Of a DNA stretch of 64,000 bases, positions 8,832 to 17,472 are shown in pieces; the stretch's first letter is position 1, and every line of letters starts with the position of its first letter. The notes beneath the pieces are model-generated. The model saw only the letters and a list, made by a program, of their open reading frames with translations, made no database searches and was not told the DNA's origin. Position numbers and translations under genes: made by a program. The DNA is from Rhizobium sp. CCGE531. Lineage in GTDB: Bacteria; Pseudomonadota; Alphaproteobacteria; Rhizobiales; Rhizobiaceae. The stretch lies in contig NZ_CP032685.1 of the NCBI RefSeq assembly GCF_003627795.1, forward strand, positions 1,302,001 through 1,366,000, written 5' to 3'.

Positions 8832-10513
8832 CCACGCTTTTAAATCGCCCATCCGCCCCGTTGCTGCGGGTCGAGGGATTGTCGGTCGCCTATGGCGCGA
8901 ACAGGGTCGTGACCGACGTCGGCTTCGAGCTTGCACGCGGCAAGGGACTCGCGTTGATCGGCGAATCCGGATCGGGCAAATCGACAATCGCCCGCGCCGT
9001 CTTGCGGCTGCTGCCCGGTACGGGACACGCCGCCGGCCGCGTCGAATTCGACGGCCAGGAACTTCTGGGGCTTCCGGAGCGCCACTTCCGCCCATTCAGA
9101 GGCCGCAAGATCGGCTTTGTGCCGCAGGATCCGGGCAACTCCCTGAACCCGGTTCGCACGATCGGCGCACAGGCAATGGAAGCCGCGGCACTTCTGGACG
9201 AACCGGACAAGGTGGTACGCAAGGCGCTCGTCCTGGAGACATTCGCTGAGGTCGGGCTCGACAATCCCCAGCGCGTCTACGATTCCTACCCCCATCAGCT
9301 CTCCGGCGGCATGCTCCAGCGCGTCTTGATCGGCCTTGCGGTTCTGCCGCGTCCGTCGCTGCTCGTCGCAGACGAGCCGACCTCTGCGCTCGATGTGACG
9401 ATCCAGAAGCGCATTCTCGACCTCCTGTCGAAGTTGCAGGAGGAGCTGCAGATCAGCCTTCTCCTGATCACGCATGACCTGGCGATCGCCGCCGAGCGCG
9501 CCGATGCTCTCGTCGTTCTCAAGGACGGCGCCATCAAGGAAGCCGGCAGTACTGCTGCGGTATTTGCAGCCCCCTCCTCGTCCTATGCCAAAAAGCTCCA
9601 TGGCGATGTGCCGTCACTCAATCCGGACCGCTACCGGCCATTGCGGGAGCCTGGCTTCCGGCTTCTTGGCGACGCGCGCAAGAAGACACCGAAGATCGAG
9701 GTCAGCGGGGTGACGAAAAGTTTCACCGTCGACGGCAAGGTTCTGACAGCCGTCAACGACGTATCATTCGATGTTCAGGCCGGCACGACCCATGCGCTCG
9801 TCGGCGAATCCGGATCTGGAAAGACGACGGCGATCCGGCTTCTGCTCGGGCTGGAGCAACCCGACACTGGAAGGATCGCGGTCGGCGGCGAGCAGGTCAA
9901 CGGCCGCTCGCCCGGGCAATTGCGGGCTGTCTGGCGGCACCTGCAGCTCGTCTACCAGAACCCCTTCACATCGCTTGATCCGACCTGGAATGTCGAGAAA
10001 CTCGTGCGCGAGCCGCTGGACCGCTTCAAGATCGGAACACATCAGGAGCGGGCGCTCGCGGTGCGCAAGGCGTTTGCGGACGTCGGGTTGGCGGAGCATC
10101 TTTTGTCCCGCAAGCCCGCCGCCTTGTCCGGCGGCCAGCGCCAGCGCGTCGCCATTGCCCGGTCGCTTGTCCTGAAACCCGATGTGATCGTCCTCGACGA
10201 GCCGACCTCCGCGCTCGACGTCAGTGTTCAGGCCGACATTGTCGAGGTGCTGCTGTCGCTGCAGGTCAAGCTCGGCCTTACCTATATCTTTGTTTCGCAC
10301 GATCTGGCTCTCGTGCGCCAGCTTGCCCACACGGTATCGGTGATGCAGCACGGATGCATCGTCGAGCATGGCACCGTCGGTGAGATCTTCGACACGCCCC
10401 GCCAGCCCTATACGCGCTCGCTGCTGGAATCGATCCCGTCGGGAGCGGCACGTTTTGCACGCTCCCAGCATCAGCAACACCGGCAGATCTTCCACGAGGA
10501 AAAGATCGCATGA
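8810..10513 (+). CDS. Fused tandem ABC transporter ATPase (DppD-DppF type)
   Basis: The 567-residue protein carries two complete nucleotide-binding domains. Domain 1 has Walker A GESGSGKST (about 51-59), signature LSGGMLQR (about 164) and Walker B VADEPTSALD. Domain 2 has Walker A GESGSGKTT (about 332-340), signature LSGGQRQR (about 440) and Walker B VLDEPTSALD. All catalytic motifs are intact. It powers the importer formed with the two upstream permeases. I start at the ATG inside the end of the permease gene (MAPQDRLTTLL); the longer frame upstream lies wholly in the permease gene and is a shadow. The last bases (GCATGA) overlap the start of the LLM gene. Confidence 0.93.
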   Translation: MAPQDRLTTLLNRPSAPLLRVEGLSVAYGANRVVTDVGFELARGKGLALIGESGSGKSTIARAVLRLLPGTGHAAGRVEFDGQELLGLPERHFRPFRGRKIGFVPQDPGNSLNPVRTIGAQAMEAAALLDEPDKVVRKALVLETFAEVGLDNPQRVYDSYPHQLSGGMLQRVLIGLAVLPRPSLLVADEPTSALDVTIQKRILDLLSKLQEELQISLLLITHDLAIAAERADALVVLKDGAIKEAGSTAAVFAAPSSSYAKKLHGDVPSLNPDRYRPLREPGFRLLGDARKKTPKIEVSGVTKSFTVDGKVLTAVNDVSFDVQAGTTHALVGESGSGKTTAIRLLLGLEQPDTGRIAVGGEQVNGRSPGQLRAVWRHLQLVYQNPFTSLDPTWNVEKLVREPLDRFKIGTHQERALAVRKAFADVGLAEHLLSRKPAALSGGQRQRVAIARSLVLKPDVIVLDEPTSALDVSVQADIVEVLLSLQVKLGLTYIFVSHDLALVRQLAHTVSVMQHGCIVEHGTVGEIFDTPRQPYTRSLLESIPSGAARFARSQHQQHRQIFHEEKIA

Positions 10514-11601
10514 ACCTCATTGCCCCCGCCATGACGCAGTCGGCATCATTCCGCCCGAAGAAGCGGCTTGGTTTCAACACACGCGTGTCGTTCAACGACG
10601 AGACCGGCGCGGCCCACGCCTTGCGGGAGGGGATCGAGCTTTTCAAGGCAGCTGAAGGCCTGGGCTATCAGTCGGGCTGGGCCTATCAACGGCATTTCGA
10701 CCACTATCTGTCCTCGCCGCTCCCCTTCTTCGCTGCGGCGGGCCAGCATACCAGCCATATCGTGCTGGGGTCGGCTGTTATTCCGATGCGCTATCAGGAT
10801 CCGATCCTGCTGGCGGAAGCCGCAGGCACGACTGATCTCCTGATCGGCGGCCGGCTGGAACTGGCGATCTCGACCGGCTCCAATGCGGCCTTCGATGCCG
10901 TCTTCGGTACGGTCGAAACCGATGCCCGGACAGAGGCCAAGCGCCGTCAGGCTCGATTTCTTTCGGCGATCTCGGGCGAGGTCCTACACACCGTCGCAGG
11001 ATCCGGCCAGGGTGCTGCGCAAGGCAGCGAGCTCAGGGTGACGCCGCACAGTCCGACCCTTCGCTCGCGCATTCGCCAAGGCTCCGCCAGCCTTGGATCG
11101 GCAATACAGGCCGCCGAACTCGGCATCGGACTGATCGCCGGAACCGTACAGCACGACCACGACGAGGGCGAGAGCTTCGGAGACTATCAGGCCCGCTGCA
11201 TCGAGGCCTTTCGCGCCGCCTGGCGCAACCAGCGCACAACCGAGCCGCCGCCTGTTGCCGTGGCGGCCTCGATCCTGGTCGGCACCACGCCGGAGCTTCG
11301 CGAAAAATACGCCGCCTATGATCTGGAGCGCCGTACACAGGGGATTGCCGCATCGCGGCCGAAAGGCGCGCTCGAACCGAGCGCGCGGACCAACCAGCCG
11401 CCGGGAAGCCAGATCTCGCCGGTTTTTCACGGCACGCCCGATCAGGTTATCGAGGCCGTCCTGAACGACCGTGGCCTTGCCGCCGCCGACGAGGTCGTCC
11501 TCTTCCTGCCGCCGGCCTTCGGCCTTGCCGACAATATCCGGCTGCTGGCCGATCTTGCCGGAACTATAGCTCCGAACCTCGGCTGGTCCCCCGGCTGGTA
11601 A
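10510..11601 (+). CDS. LLM-class flavin-dependent monooxygenase-like protein (KPN_01858-like)
   Basis: The 363-residue luciferase-like TIM-barrel protein shows the N-terminal strand RLGFNTRVSFNDE, the helix GYQSGWAYQRHFDHY, the segment VLGSAVIPMRYQDPILLAEAAGTTDLLIGGRLELAISTG characteristic of LLM proteins, and a helical C-terminus. Such enzymes use reduced FMN and O2, often to cleave C-S or to hydroxylate. It is coupled to the tandem ATPase by an ATGA overlap, tying import to oxidation. It seems shorter in its central part than SsuD. Substrate and activity are not known. Confidence 0.82.
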   Translation: MNLIAPAMTQSASFRPKKRLGFNTRVSFNDETGAAHALREGIELFKAAEGLGYQSGWAYQRHFDHYLSSPLPFFAAAGQHTSHIVLGSAVIPMRYQDPILLAEAAGTTDLLIGGRLELAISTGSNAAFDAVFGTVETDARTEAKRRQARFLSAISGEVLHTVAGSGQGAAQGSELRVTPHSPTLRSRIRQGSASLGSAIQAAELGIGLIAGTVQHDHDEGESFGDYQARCIEAFRAAWRNQRTTEPPPVAVAASILVGTTPELREKYAAYDLERRTQGIAASRPKGALEPSARTNQPPGSQISPVFHGTPDQVIEAVLNDRGLAAADEVVLFLPPAFGLADNIRLLADLAGTIAPNLGWSPGW

Positions 11602-11672
11602 GGCTTCCGCCGCACTTTGAACCTTCCGCAACCTGCGATTAGAGAATATTTTCTATAGTTTCAATAGAAATA

Positions 11673-11688
11673 GAAAGACCTGTCTTCC
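11673..11688. promoter_or_regulatory. TetR operator 3 (16-bp palindrome)
   Basis: GAAAGACCTGTCTTCC is the third copy of the palindrome. It is 58 bp before the second LLM gene and just after an AT-rich promoter-like stretch (11640-11670, with TATAGT), the same arrangement as at 5208. It indicates that the monooxygenase pair forms a separate unit under the same repressor. Confidence 0.6.
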
Positions 11689-11745
11689 TTACCCCGAGGC
11701 CGCCGCCTAACTTTTGTCCATCATTCGACAATCAGAGGAGCTCCC

Positions 11746-12849
11746 ATGTCCGCGGAATTCATCAGCGTCAGCTTTCCCAACGCCTCGAACGATCTCAACC
11801 CCATCCCGGACGCTCCGGTCGATCCCCGCTACCTTGAGCGTTATTCACGAGCACTCGATGATTACGGCTTCAACTACACGCTGATCCCCTACTCGTCCTC
11901 CTCCTTTGACCCCTTCACCCTTGGCGCCACCGTCCTTGCGCATACCAAGAATATCAAGATCATCGTCGCGCTGCGGCCCAACACCGTCTACCCGACGGTC
12001 GCGGCCAAATCGCTTGCCACGCTTGATCAATTGAGCGGCGGGCGTGTCGTCGTCCACTTCATTGCCGGCGGCAGCGATGATGAACAGGCCCGTGAAGGCG
12101 ACTTCCTCAACAAGGAGCAGCGCTACGAGCGCCAGGAAGAGTATATCCGCATCCTGCGCCTCGCATGGACATCGACAGAGCCCTTCGATTTCGATGGGAA
12201 ATACTACCAGTTCAAGCAGTTCCGCAGCGCCGTTCGCCCGACGAATGGGCTGATCCCCATCTCGCTCGGTGGATCGTCGGACGCCGCCTACCGGATCGGT
12301 GGTTCGCTGTGCGACATCTTCGGACTGTGGGGTGAGCCCTTGGCGGAAACCAAACAGCAGATCGAGCGGGTTTATGCCGAAGCCGCTAAAGCCGGCAGGA
12401 CCGACCGGCCGCGGATCTGGGTCACCTTCCGACCGATCGTTGCCGAAACCGACGAGCTCGCATGGCAAAAGGCCCACCGGGTGCTCGACCAGCTCAAGGG
12501 CAACCGAGAAAAGGGCCTCCATCGGGCTCCGCCCTCGGCCCCTCGCCCCGCCAATATCGGATCGCAGCGACTCCTCGACATCGCTGCGCGCGGCGACGTC
12601 CACGATCGTGCCCTTTGGTATCCGACGGTCACGGCGACCAATGCCTCCGGCGCCACCACCGCGCTCGTCGGATCGCCGCGCACGATTGCCGATTCGATCC
12701 TGGATTATATCGATCTCGGTGCCGATCTCATCTCCATCCGCGGCTACGACAACTTCAACGATGCCGTCGACTACGGCCGCTACATCCTGCCGCTGGTGCG
12801 CGAGGGGATACGCGAACGGGAAGAGGCAAAGAAGAAGGCTGCGGCCTGA
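11746..12849 (+). CDS. LLM-class flavin-dependent oxygenase, alkanesulfonate monooxygenase (SsuD)-like
   Basis: The 367-residue protein is a clear SsuD-like FMNH2-dependent monooxygenase. It has the LLM core (DYGFNYTLIPYSSSSFDPFT), TVYPTVAAKSLATLDQLSGGRVVVHFIAGG, the EYIRILRLAWTSTEPFDFDG segment and the RxNxG-type C-terminal region VGSPRTIADSILDYIDLGADLISIRGYD. SsuD releases sulfite from alkanesulfonates; relatives include EDTA, dibenzothiophene-sulfone and dimethylsulfone monooxygenases. The ribosome site is AGAGGAG, well spaced. Its stop overlaps the start of the DszC-like gene (TGATG). The companion genes point to C-S or N-alkyl cleavage. A flavin reductase is not encoded nearby. Confidence 0.9.
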   Translation: MSAEFISVSFPNASNDLNPIPDAPVDPRYLERYSRALDDYGFNYTLIPYSSSSFDPFTLGATVLAHTKNIKIIVALRPNTVYPTVAAKSLATLDQLSGGRVVVHFIAGGSDDEQAREGDFLNKEQRYERQEEYIRILRLAWTSTEPFDFDGKYYQFKQFRSAVRPTNGLIPISLGGSSDAAYRIGGSLCDIFGLWGEPLAETKQQIERVYAEAAKAGRTDRPRIWVTFRPIVAETDELAWQKAHRVLDQLKGNREKGLHRAPPSAPRPANIGSQRLLDIAARGDVHDRALWYPTVTATNASGATTALVGSPRTIADSILDYIDLGADLISIRGYDNFNDAVDYGRYILPLVREGIREREEAKKKAAA

Positions 12850-14045
12850 TGCTTACGGGTAACACGCCTTTCGATCCAAGCTTGTTGATCGCCACGAGCC
12901 GCGCTCTTGCAGACTCGGCCCCCGAGGCAGACCGGACGGGGGATTTCCCATGGGTAGGCATTCGTGCGGTTCATCAAAGCGGCCTGCTCGAAAGCACCGT
13001 CGCCTCGAGATATGGGGGCGCCGGCGCAACCCTCCACGAGGCTGCAACGATACTGGCGGCACTAGGCAAAGGCGATCCATCGGTCGCGCTCATCAGTGCG
13101 ATGACGATCTTCAACCATCTCGGACAGGCAACAAAAGGCCATTGGCCTGACGATCTCTACATGAGCTTGCTTTCGCAGGCCAAGCAGCATCCGCTGCTTC
13201 TCAACGCCGCGCGCGTCGAACCGGAACTCGGTTCGCCCGCGCGCGGCGGCCTGCCGGCCACTGTTGCCCGTCGTGCCGCCTCCGGCTGGTCGATCACCGG
13301 CGCTAAGCGTTTCGTCACCGGCGCGCGCGGTCTGACACATTTCCTGGTCTGGGCGCACACGGACGAAGCGCCCGCCCGCGTTGGGACATTCGTCGTGCCG
13401 AACAAGCTCCCGGGCATTCGCGTCATCGAGAACTGGAACAGCCTTGGCATGCGCGCCTCCGGCTCTCACGATGTCGAATATGCCGATGTCGAAATCCCGC
13501 TCGAGAATGTCATCGATCTCGTCGATCCATCCATTGCCCAGCAGGACAACCGCGCCCATGCGGCAATCACGCTCGCGCTGACCGCACTCTATCTGGGGGT
13601 AGCCGAAGCTGCACAGGACGCGTTCATCCGCTTCGCTCACGAGCGAGTTCCGACGAACCTCGGCCATCCGATCGCGCGCACCGAGCGCTTCGTGACGCTC
13701 TCCGGCGAAATCGACCTGCTGGTCTCCGGTGCCCGACAGATCATCTTCGGCGCCCTGAGCGACAAGCATGCCGATGCCGAAACGCACATGAGGGCCCGGC
13801 TGATCGCCGGGCGGCAACTGCGCGACGCAGTCCAGGTTGCTGTCCGCGGCATCGGCAATCCCGGCCTCGGGAGCGAGCTGGGGCTGGAGCGCCACTTCCG
13901 CGACATTCAGTCGGTGCTCGTCCATGCCCCGCAGGAAGACACATCCATTTCCATTCTCGGGCGCGCAGCCTTCGAACATTGGAAGAGCGAAAAGGACACG
14001 CCGTCGGCCCCTCCGGTCAATCTCACCGTATTGAAAACGGCCTGA
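12849..14045 (+). CDS. Acyl-CoA-dehydrogenase-fold flavin monooxygenase, DszC/SfnC-like
   Basis: The 398-residue protein has the three-domain acyl-CoA dehydrogenase fold: helical N-terminus with GLLESTVASRYGGAGATLHEAATILAAL, the beta domain with GWSITGAKRFVTGARGLTHFLV and NWNSLGMRASGSHDVEYADVEIP, and the C-terminal helical bundle. Family members such as DszC and SfnC use FMNH2 and O2 rather than CoA esters; the usual catalytic Glu of dehydrogenases is not evident. The start overlaps the SsuD-like stop. Together with the LLM genes it suggests a sulfur or sulfone oxidation route, though this is inferred from family company only. Confidence 0.85.
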   Translation: MLTGNTPFDPSLLIATSRALADSAPEADRTGDFPWVGIRAVHQSGLLESTVASRYGGAGATLHEAATILAALGKGDPSVALISAMTIFNHLGQATKGHWPDDLYMSLLSQAKQHPLLLNAARVEPELGSPARGGLPATVARRAASGWSITGAKRFVTGARGLTHFLVWAHTDEAPARVGTFVVPNKLPGIRVIENWNSLGMRASGSHDVEYADVEIPLENVIDLVDPSIAQQDNRAHAAITLALTALYLGVAEAAQDAFIRFAHERVPTNLGHPIARTERFVTLSGEIDLLVSGARQIIFGALSDKHADAETHMRARLIAGRQLRDAVQVAVRGIGNPGLGSELGLERHFRDIQSVLVHAPQEDTSISILGRAAFEHWKSEKDTPSAPPVNLTVLKTA

Positions 14046-14047
14046 CC

Positions 14048-14335
14048 ATGACACGCTACATTATCATCGGTGCCGGTGCAGTCGGCGCGAGCCTTGCCGC
14101 TGAGTTCGAAACGCATGGCATTCCCTATGTGCTCGTTGGGCGCGGCGCTCAGATCGCACATATTGCCGCCTACGGTCTCGTATCGCCGCTCGGCAATAAA
14201 CAAGATTGTTCGGCTCAAGACTGCCGACACGGCCACACCGCCGGTGCCTCAGCGAGGCGATATCCTCATCCTTGCGGTCAAGGCGCAGGACGTCGAGGCG
14301 GCGACGGAACAGTTGCCGTGGGCACGGCGGCTGAG
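14048..14335 (+). pseudogene. Broken ketopantoate reductase-like (PanE/ApbA) gene, N-terminal part
   Basis: The frame begins MTRYIIIGAGAVGASLAAEF with the NAD(P)-binding glycine motif and continues AYGL. Near 14180 the homology jumps to another frame (SYRRSAINKIVRLKTADTA, then GDILILAVKAQDVEAA), which shows a one-base frameshift. After about 14330 the similarity ends, so only about 95 of roughly 300 codons remain. It starts 2 bases after the DszC-like gene, so it was once part of that operon. Confidence 0.75.
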
Positions 14336-14635
14336 TAGGACGCTCTCCGCGATAATCTTCACTTCATCTATAGCAAGGCCGTCAGAGCCAATTCTCGATG
14401 AAAATATCCGGCAATTCCGGGTGAAATCAAGCGCATTCTGCCGATCAGACAAAGCGCTAAAAGTGCAATACACAAAATGGAAGCGGGATGATTGTGCAAT
14501 TGCACACTGTCAAGTCTGTTTCAATGTAGCCGCTCGCTGGAAATGTGCCCGCACGGAGGTCGGCCGGCAGTTCAAATAAACCGCCGCGGGCACTCGATCA
14601 GCCGCGACCGCCGTCGTATTCGGTGCCGTAACCAA
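14336..14635. other. Intergenic stretch with perfect 14-bp palindrome
   Basis: No gene is visible. TGTGCAATTGCACA at 14493-14506 is a perfect palindrome of a kind recognised by small dimeric regulators. It has no adjacent gene start, so it may be a remnant of the promoter lost when the PanE-like gene decayed. Confidence 0.35.
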
Positions 14636-15208
14636 TCACGGGATAAGACCTGCCGCCCGATAGGATCGGATCGTCCGGTCATAGATGCCGATATCCCTGC
14701 AGCCGCGCGCGACCAGCTGGGCGCCCTCGATGGCTGCGAAAATTGCCATCGCATGCTCCTGCAGGTCCTGGTCGCTCGCTGAAGGCTTTACCCGCGAGAG
14801 CACCTTGGCAAGCCAACCGACGTTCATGACGGCGAATTTGTCAACCTCGGTCCGAACCTCTGTGGGAAGATCGTCAAGTTCGGCACTCATGATGCCACAC
14901 AGACACATGCGATTGTCGTTGGCCAGGGCAGAGCGGAAGATCGCCGTGTATTTGTCCATGCACCACGTCGCATCTTCGGGCGTCGCCAGGAGCTCAGCGA
15001 GATAGGCTGCCCCTTCCTCGGTATAGCGACGCGCCAAGGCGGCGCCAAGGTCACCCTTGGTCGGAAAATGATAGTGCACGCTCGCACTTTTGATCCCGAC
15101 CTCTTTGGCAAGCTCACGAAAGCTGAGTGCATTGTAGCCGCGCGCCTGCACCGTCGCCTTTGCGGCGGTCATCAGCGCCTCGTGCATATCAGTTTTGGTT
15201 TTAGCCAT
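14636..15208 (-). CDS. TetR-family transcriptional regulator
   Basis: The 190-residue protein has the N-terminal helix-turn-helix FRELAKEVGIKSASVHYHFPTKGDL (about 29-53) and a C-terminal ligand-binding domain with CLCGIMSAELDDLP, reminiscent of the TetR_C group around YcdC/AcrR-like regulators. It is divergent from a GST gene. The 108-bp intergenic region holds two operator-like sites with the same half-site and spacing, so it most likely represses both itself and the GST gene. Confidence 0.9.
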   Translation of the reverse strand: MAKTKTDMHEALMTAAKATVQARGYNALSFRELAKEVGIKSASVHYHFPTKGDLGAALARRYTEEGAAYLAELLATPEDATWCMDKYTAIFRSALANDNRMCLCGIMSAELDDLPTEVRTEVDKFAVMNVGWLAKVLSRVKPSASDQDLQEHAMAIFAAIEGAQLVARGCRDIGIYDRTIRSYRAAGLIP

Positions 15209-15217
15209 CGTCGTTCC

Positions 15218-15239
15218 CTACCTATCACCCGATAGATAG
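15218..15239. promoter_or_regulatory. TetR operator site A of the GST promoter
   Basis: Half-sites CTACCTATC and GATAGATAG are separated by 4 bp, a near-perfect inverted repeat 9 bp upstream of the TetR gene start. Site B at 15280-15301 has the same half-sites and the same 4-bp spacer, which supports a shared binding protein. Confidence 0.65.
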
Positions 15240-15279
15240 TTGTTGACGCCGGAAAATGGAAGGGATAAACGGCATAGCG

Positions 15280-15301
15280 TTATCTATCTATCGATAGACA
15301 G
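15280..15301. promoter_or_regulatory. TetR operator site B of the GST promoter
   Basis: Half-sites TTATCTATC and GATAGACAG are separated by 4 bp. The site ends just before the AAAGGAG ribosome site of the GST gene, so a bound repressor would block transcription start or early elongation. Centre-to-centre distance from site A is 62 bp, about six helical turns, so cooperative binding on one face of the DNA is possible. Confidence 0.65.
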
Positions 15302-15316
15302 TTAAAGGAGTCTTTG

Positions 15317-16003
15317 ATGAAAATCTTCGATCGCCCCGGCTTTCCCAATCCGGCTCGCATCCGCATCGTCCTCGCCGAGAAGGGGCTCGAACAGCAGGTC
15401 GAGTTCGTCTCCGTCGACCTCATCGCCGCCGAACACAAGCGGTCGGCCTTTCTTGAAAAGAACCCGTCCGGCGTGCTGCCGGTCCTTCAGCTCGACGATG
15501 GGACCTACATCAGTGAAGCAACGGCCATCACCGAGTATCTCGACAATCTCGATGGCGATCCGCGGCTCACGGGCAAGACGCCGAAGGAAAAGGCCGTTAT
15601 CCACATGATGCAGAAGCGGGCGGAAACCGAGCTGCTCGATGCGGTCGGCAACTACTTCCATCACGCGACGCCGGGCCTCGGCGCCGAGCTGCAGGCGTTC
15701 AAGAGCCCGGAATGGGCCGGCCGTCAGAACTGGGGCAATCGCCAGCGCGATAAAGCGCTAGCCGGCATGAGGTATTTCGACGGGGTGTTGCAGGACCAGT
15801 CGTTCGTTGCCGGCGATGTGTTCTCGATGGCCGACATCACGGTGTTTGCCGGGCTGATGTTCGCCGACGCCGCCGGCATTGCCATCCCTGAAGATCATTC
15901 CGCGCTCAATTCCTGGCGCGCAAAGGTCTCTGAGTTGCCGAGCGTCAAGAATCGCAGCGGGCAGATGTTCGTCGCCGAGGATCTGCGTAGGCTTGGCTTC
16001 TAA
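15317..16003 (+). CDS. Glutathione S-transferase
   Basis: The 228-residue protein has a thioredoxin-like N-terminal domain (KIFDRPGFPNPARIRIVLAEKG), the cis-Pro segment SGVLPVLQLDDG, the glutathione-contact motif ISEATAITEYL, and an all-helical C-terminal domain with FSMADITVFAGLMFA (the N-capping box region). No Cys is at the active-site position, so a Ser/Tyr-type or beta/theta-like chemistry is likely. The start is the ATG six bases after AAAGGAG. It is under the divergent TetR gene, a common arrangement for detoxification genes induced by electrophiles. Confidence 0.9.
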   Translation: MKIFDRPGFPNPARIRIVLAEKGLEQQVEFVSVDLIAAEHKRSAFLEKNPSGVLPVLQLDDGTYISEATAITEYLDNLDGDPRLTGKTPKEKAVIHMMQKRAETELLDAVGNYFHHATPGLGAELQAFKSPEWAGRQNWGNRQRDKALAGMRYFDGVLQDQSFVAGDVFSMADITVFAGLMFADAAGIAIPEDHSALNSWRAKVSELPSVKNRSGQMFVAEDLRRLGF

Positions 16004-16093
16004 TCCCCCGAACGAAACCGGTCTGAACACGCACCGACACGCCCAACCTTGAACGCGGATCTGCTGACGTTCCTTCGCGGCTGATGGCGTGCG

Positions 16094-16134
16094 AAAGGCC
16101 GGGGGCCGGCCATAGCTCGGCCCCCGGCGCCTTT
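16094..16134 (+). terminator. Strong stem-loop terminator after the GST gene
   Basis: An 11-bp GC-rich stem (16098-16108 pairs with 16118-16128) has a 9-base loop and is flanked by AAAG and CTTT. It is 90 bp past the GST stop. Confidence 0.7.
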
Positions 16135-16162
16135 GCGTGCGATCGCATGCGGGGGCTGGCAA

Positions 16163-16878
16163 TCAGGACGCCGCGATCTCGTTCACCAACGTTGTGTAAA
16201 AGAGATTGTCCCCAAACCCCTTCCCGACGATGTCGCCCAGTCCTGCCGACAGTGACACCGCGGCATCCAAAGGCGCAAACGTCATCGTCACGCGCCGCAC
16301 GAGCTCGGTCTCGTCGCGCTCGATGACCTCACTGCTTCCAGATCGAGGCCGGAGCGAAGTGTTGCCTTGTATTGCAGAAAATGGCGCTGATCGATCGCCC
16401 CGTAGAACGTGGGCGTCTGAGAGGCGTAGACCGTGCCGACCGCCTCCACCAGGCGCTTGATGTTGTCGCGACCGGAAACCGGACGGCGCAGAACTGTCCC
16501 ACTCAGTTCGGAGGCTATTACACCGAGGCAGCTCTCCAGCATATCGAAGTTGACCGGCAAATTGCTGCATTCGGCTCGCGGCCTATCGATCGCCTCAAAT
16601 TCGATGCCAAGGATACTGCCATCAACGTGGATCTTTCAGGTGACGAAATCGGAGACAATCTCCTCACACGCTACAATGTACCCACCGTCATACGTGGCGG
16701 GATCGGCAAAGACGGACTTGCCGATGTCTATCGATTGAAACCAGAATGCACACTCGATCAAGAAGGCATGTCTTCCAGACCTGGCCGTAATGAGTTTCAA
16801 CGACGCTCCCTCATCTTCGATCCCTGTATCGCGCACCTCAGAGAGGCCTATATCGGACCGATCGTGAGCATCAGATCA
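16163..16878 (-). pseudogene. Decayed gene of unknown function
   Basis: On the minus strand one frame reads from about 16875 to 16326 with protein-like content (for example HAFLIECAFWFQSIDIGKSV and NIKRLVEAVGTVYASQTPTF). It is broken by a single in-frame stop at 16636 and continues in another frame after about 16326 (SSEVIERDETELVRRVTMTF). Base composition by codon position favours this strand over the fully open plus-strand frame. I do not recognise the family. It is best seen as a relic with one stop and one frameshift. Confidence 0.4.
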
Positions 16879-17472
16879 AGCGAGGATGCAAGGGCAGGAA
16901 ACAACACCGTGGCGGAGGATCGGATCGTCCTGACCGATCCCGACGGAAATCACGTCGCGATAGACAATGACTGGTATTCTCCGCTCTCGTGGTTTCCGAT
17001 GCCGATCATCGGCTGTGGGCTGAATGACCAGCCACCGGCGTGGAAATGTGTCGTGAATTTCAATCACGATCGGATACCCGTGCCGACGTCGGCAGACGGC
17101 GTTCGGGATCCGACAGCTGCGGTTGCTCGGGCGCTTGGGCTCGAATGAGGATAACAGCGCCGCTTGAGGGGTCGCTCCGCGCTCCAAATTCCATGGGTTC
17201 TCGCATTGCCGATGATCCGGTGATCACAGGACGTGTGAAATTCGATGGCCCTCCGCTCCCAGGGAGTCGATGAGAATCGAACCAACAGTGCACCACACGA
17301 CCTAGTCGCTGCTGGGTGAAAATTCCGTGGCAGGTCACTCTTCCTATTGCGCGAAAAGACGTCCCAAAAATATTCATCCGGACACCATTGAAGACGGCGA
17401 AGTATGGGCTATCAGATATGCTTTCCATCGGTCATGTGGCGGGTGGAACGTGTTCAAGGGATCGTCACCATT
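16879..17472. other. Stretch without a convincing gene
   Basis: Several short frames exist on both strands, but none has a convincing start, ribosome site or family motif. It may be the upstream continuation of the decayed gene at 16163-16878. Confidence 0.4.

Noticed and set aside
16372..17148. 258-codon plus-strand frame as a gene
   Set aside because: Codon-position GC is lower at the third than at the first position, the reverse of real genes here. There is no ribosome site and no family resemblance.
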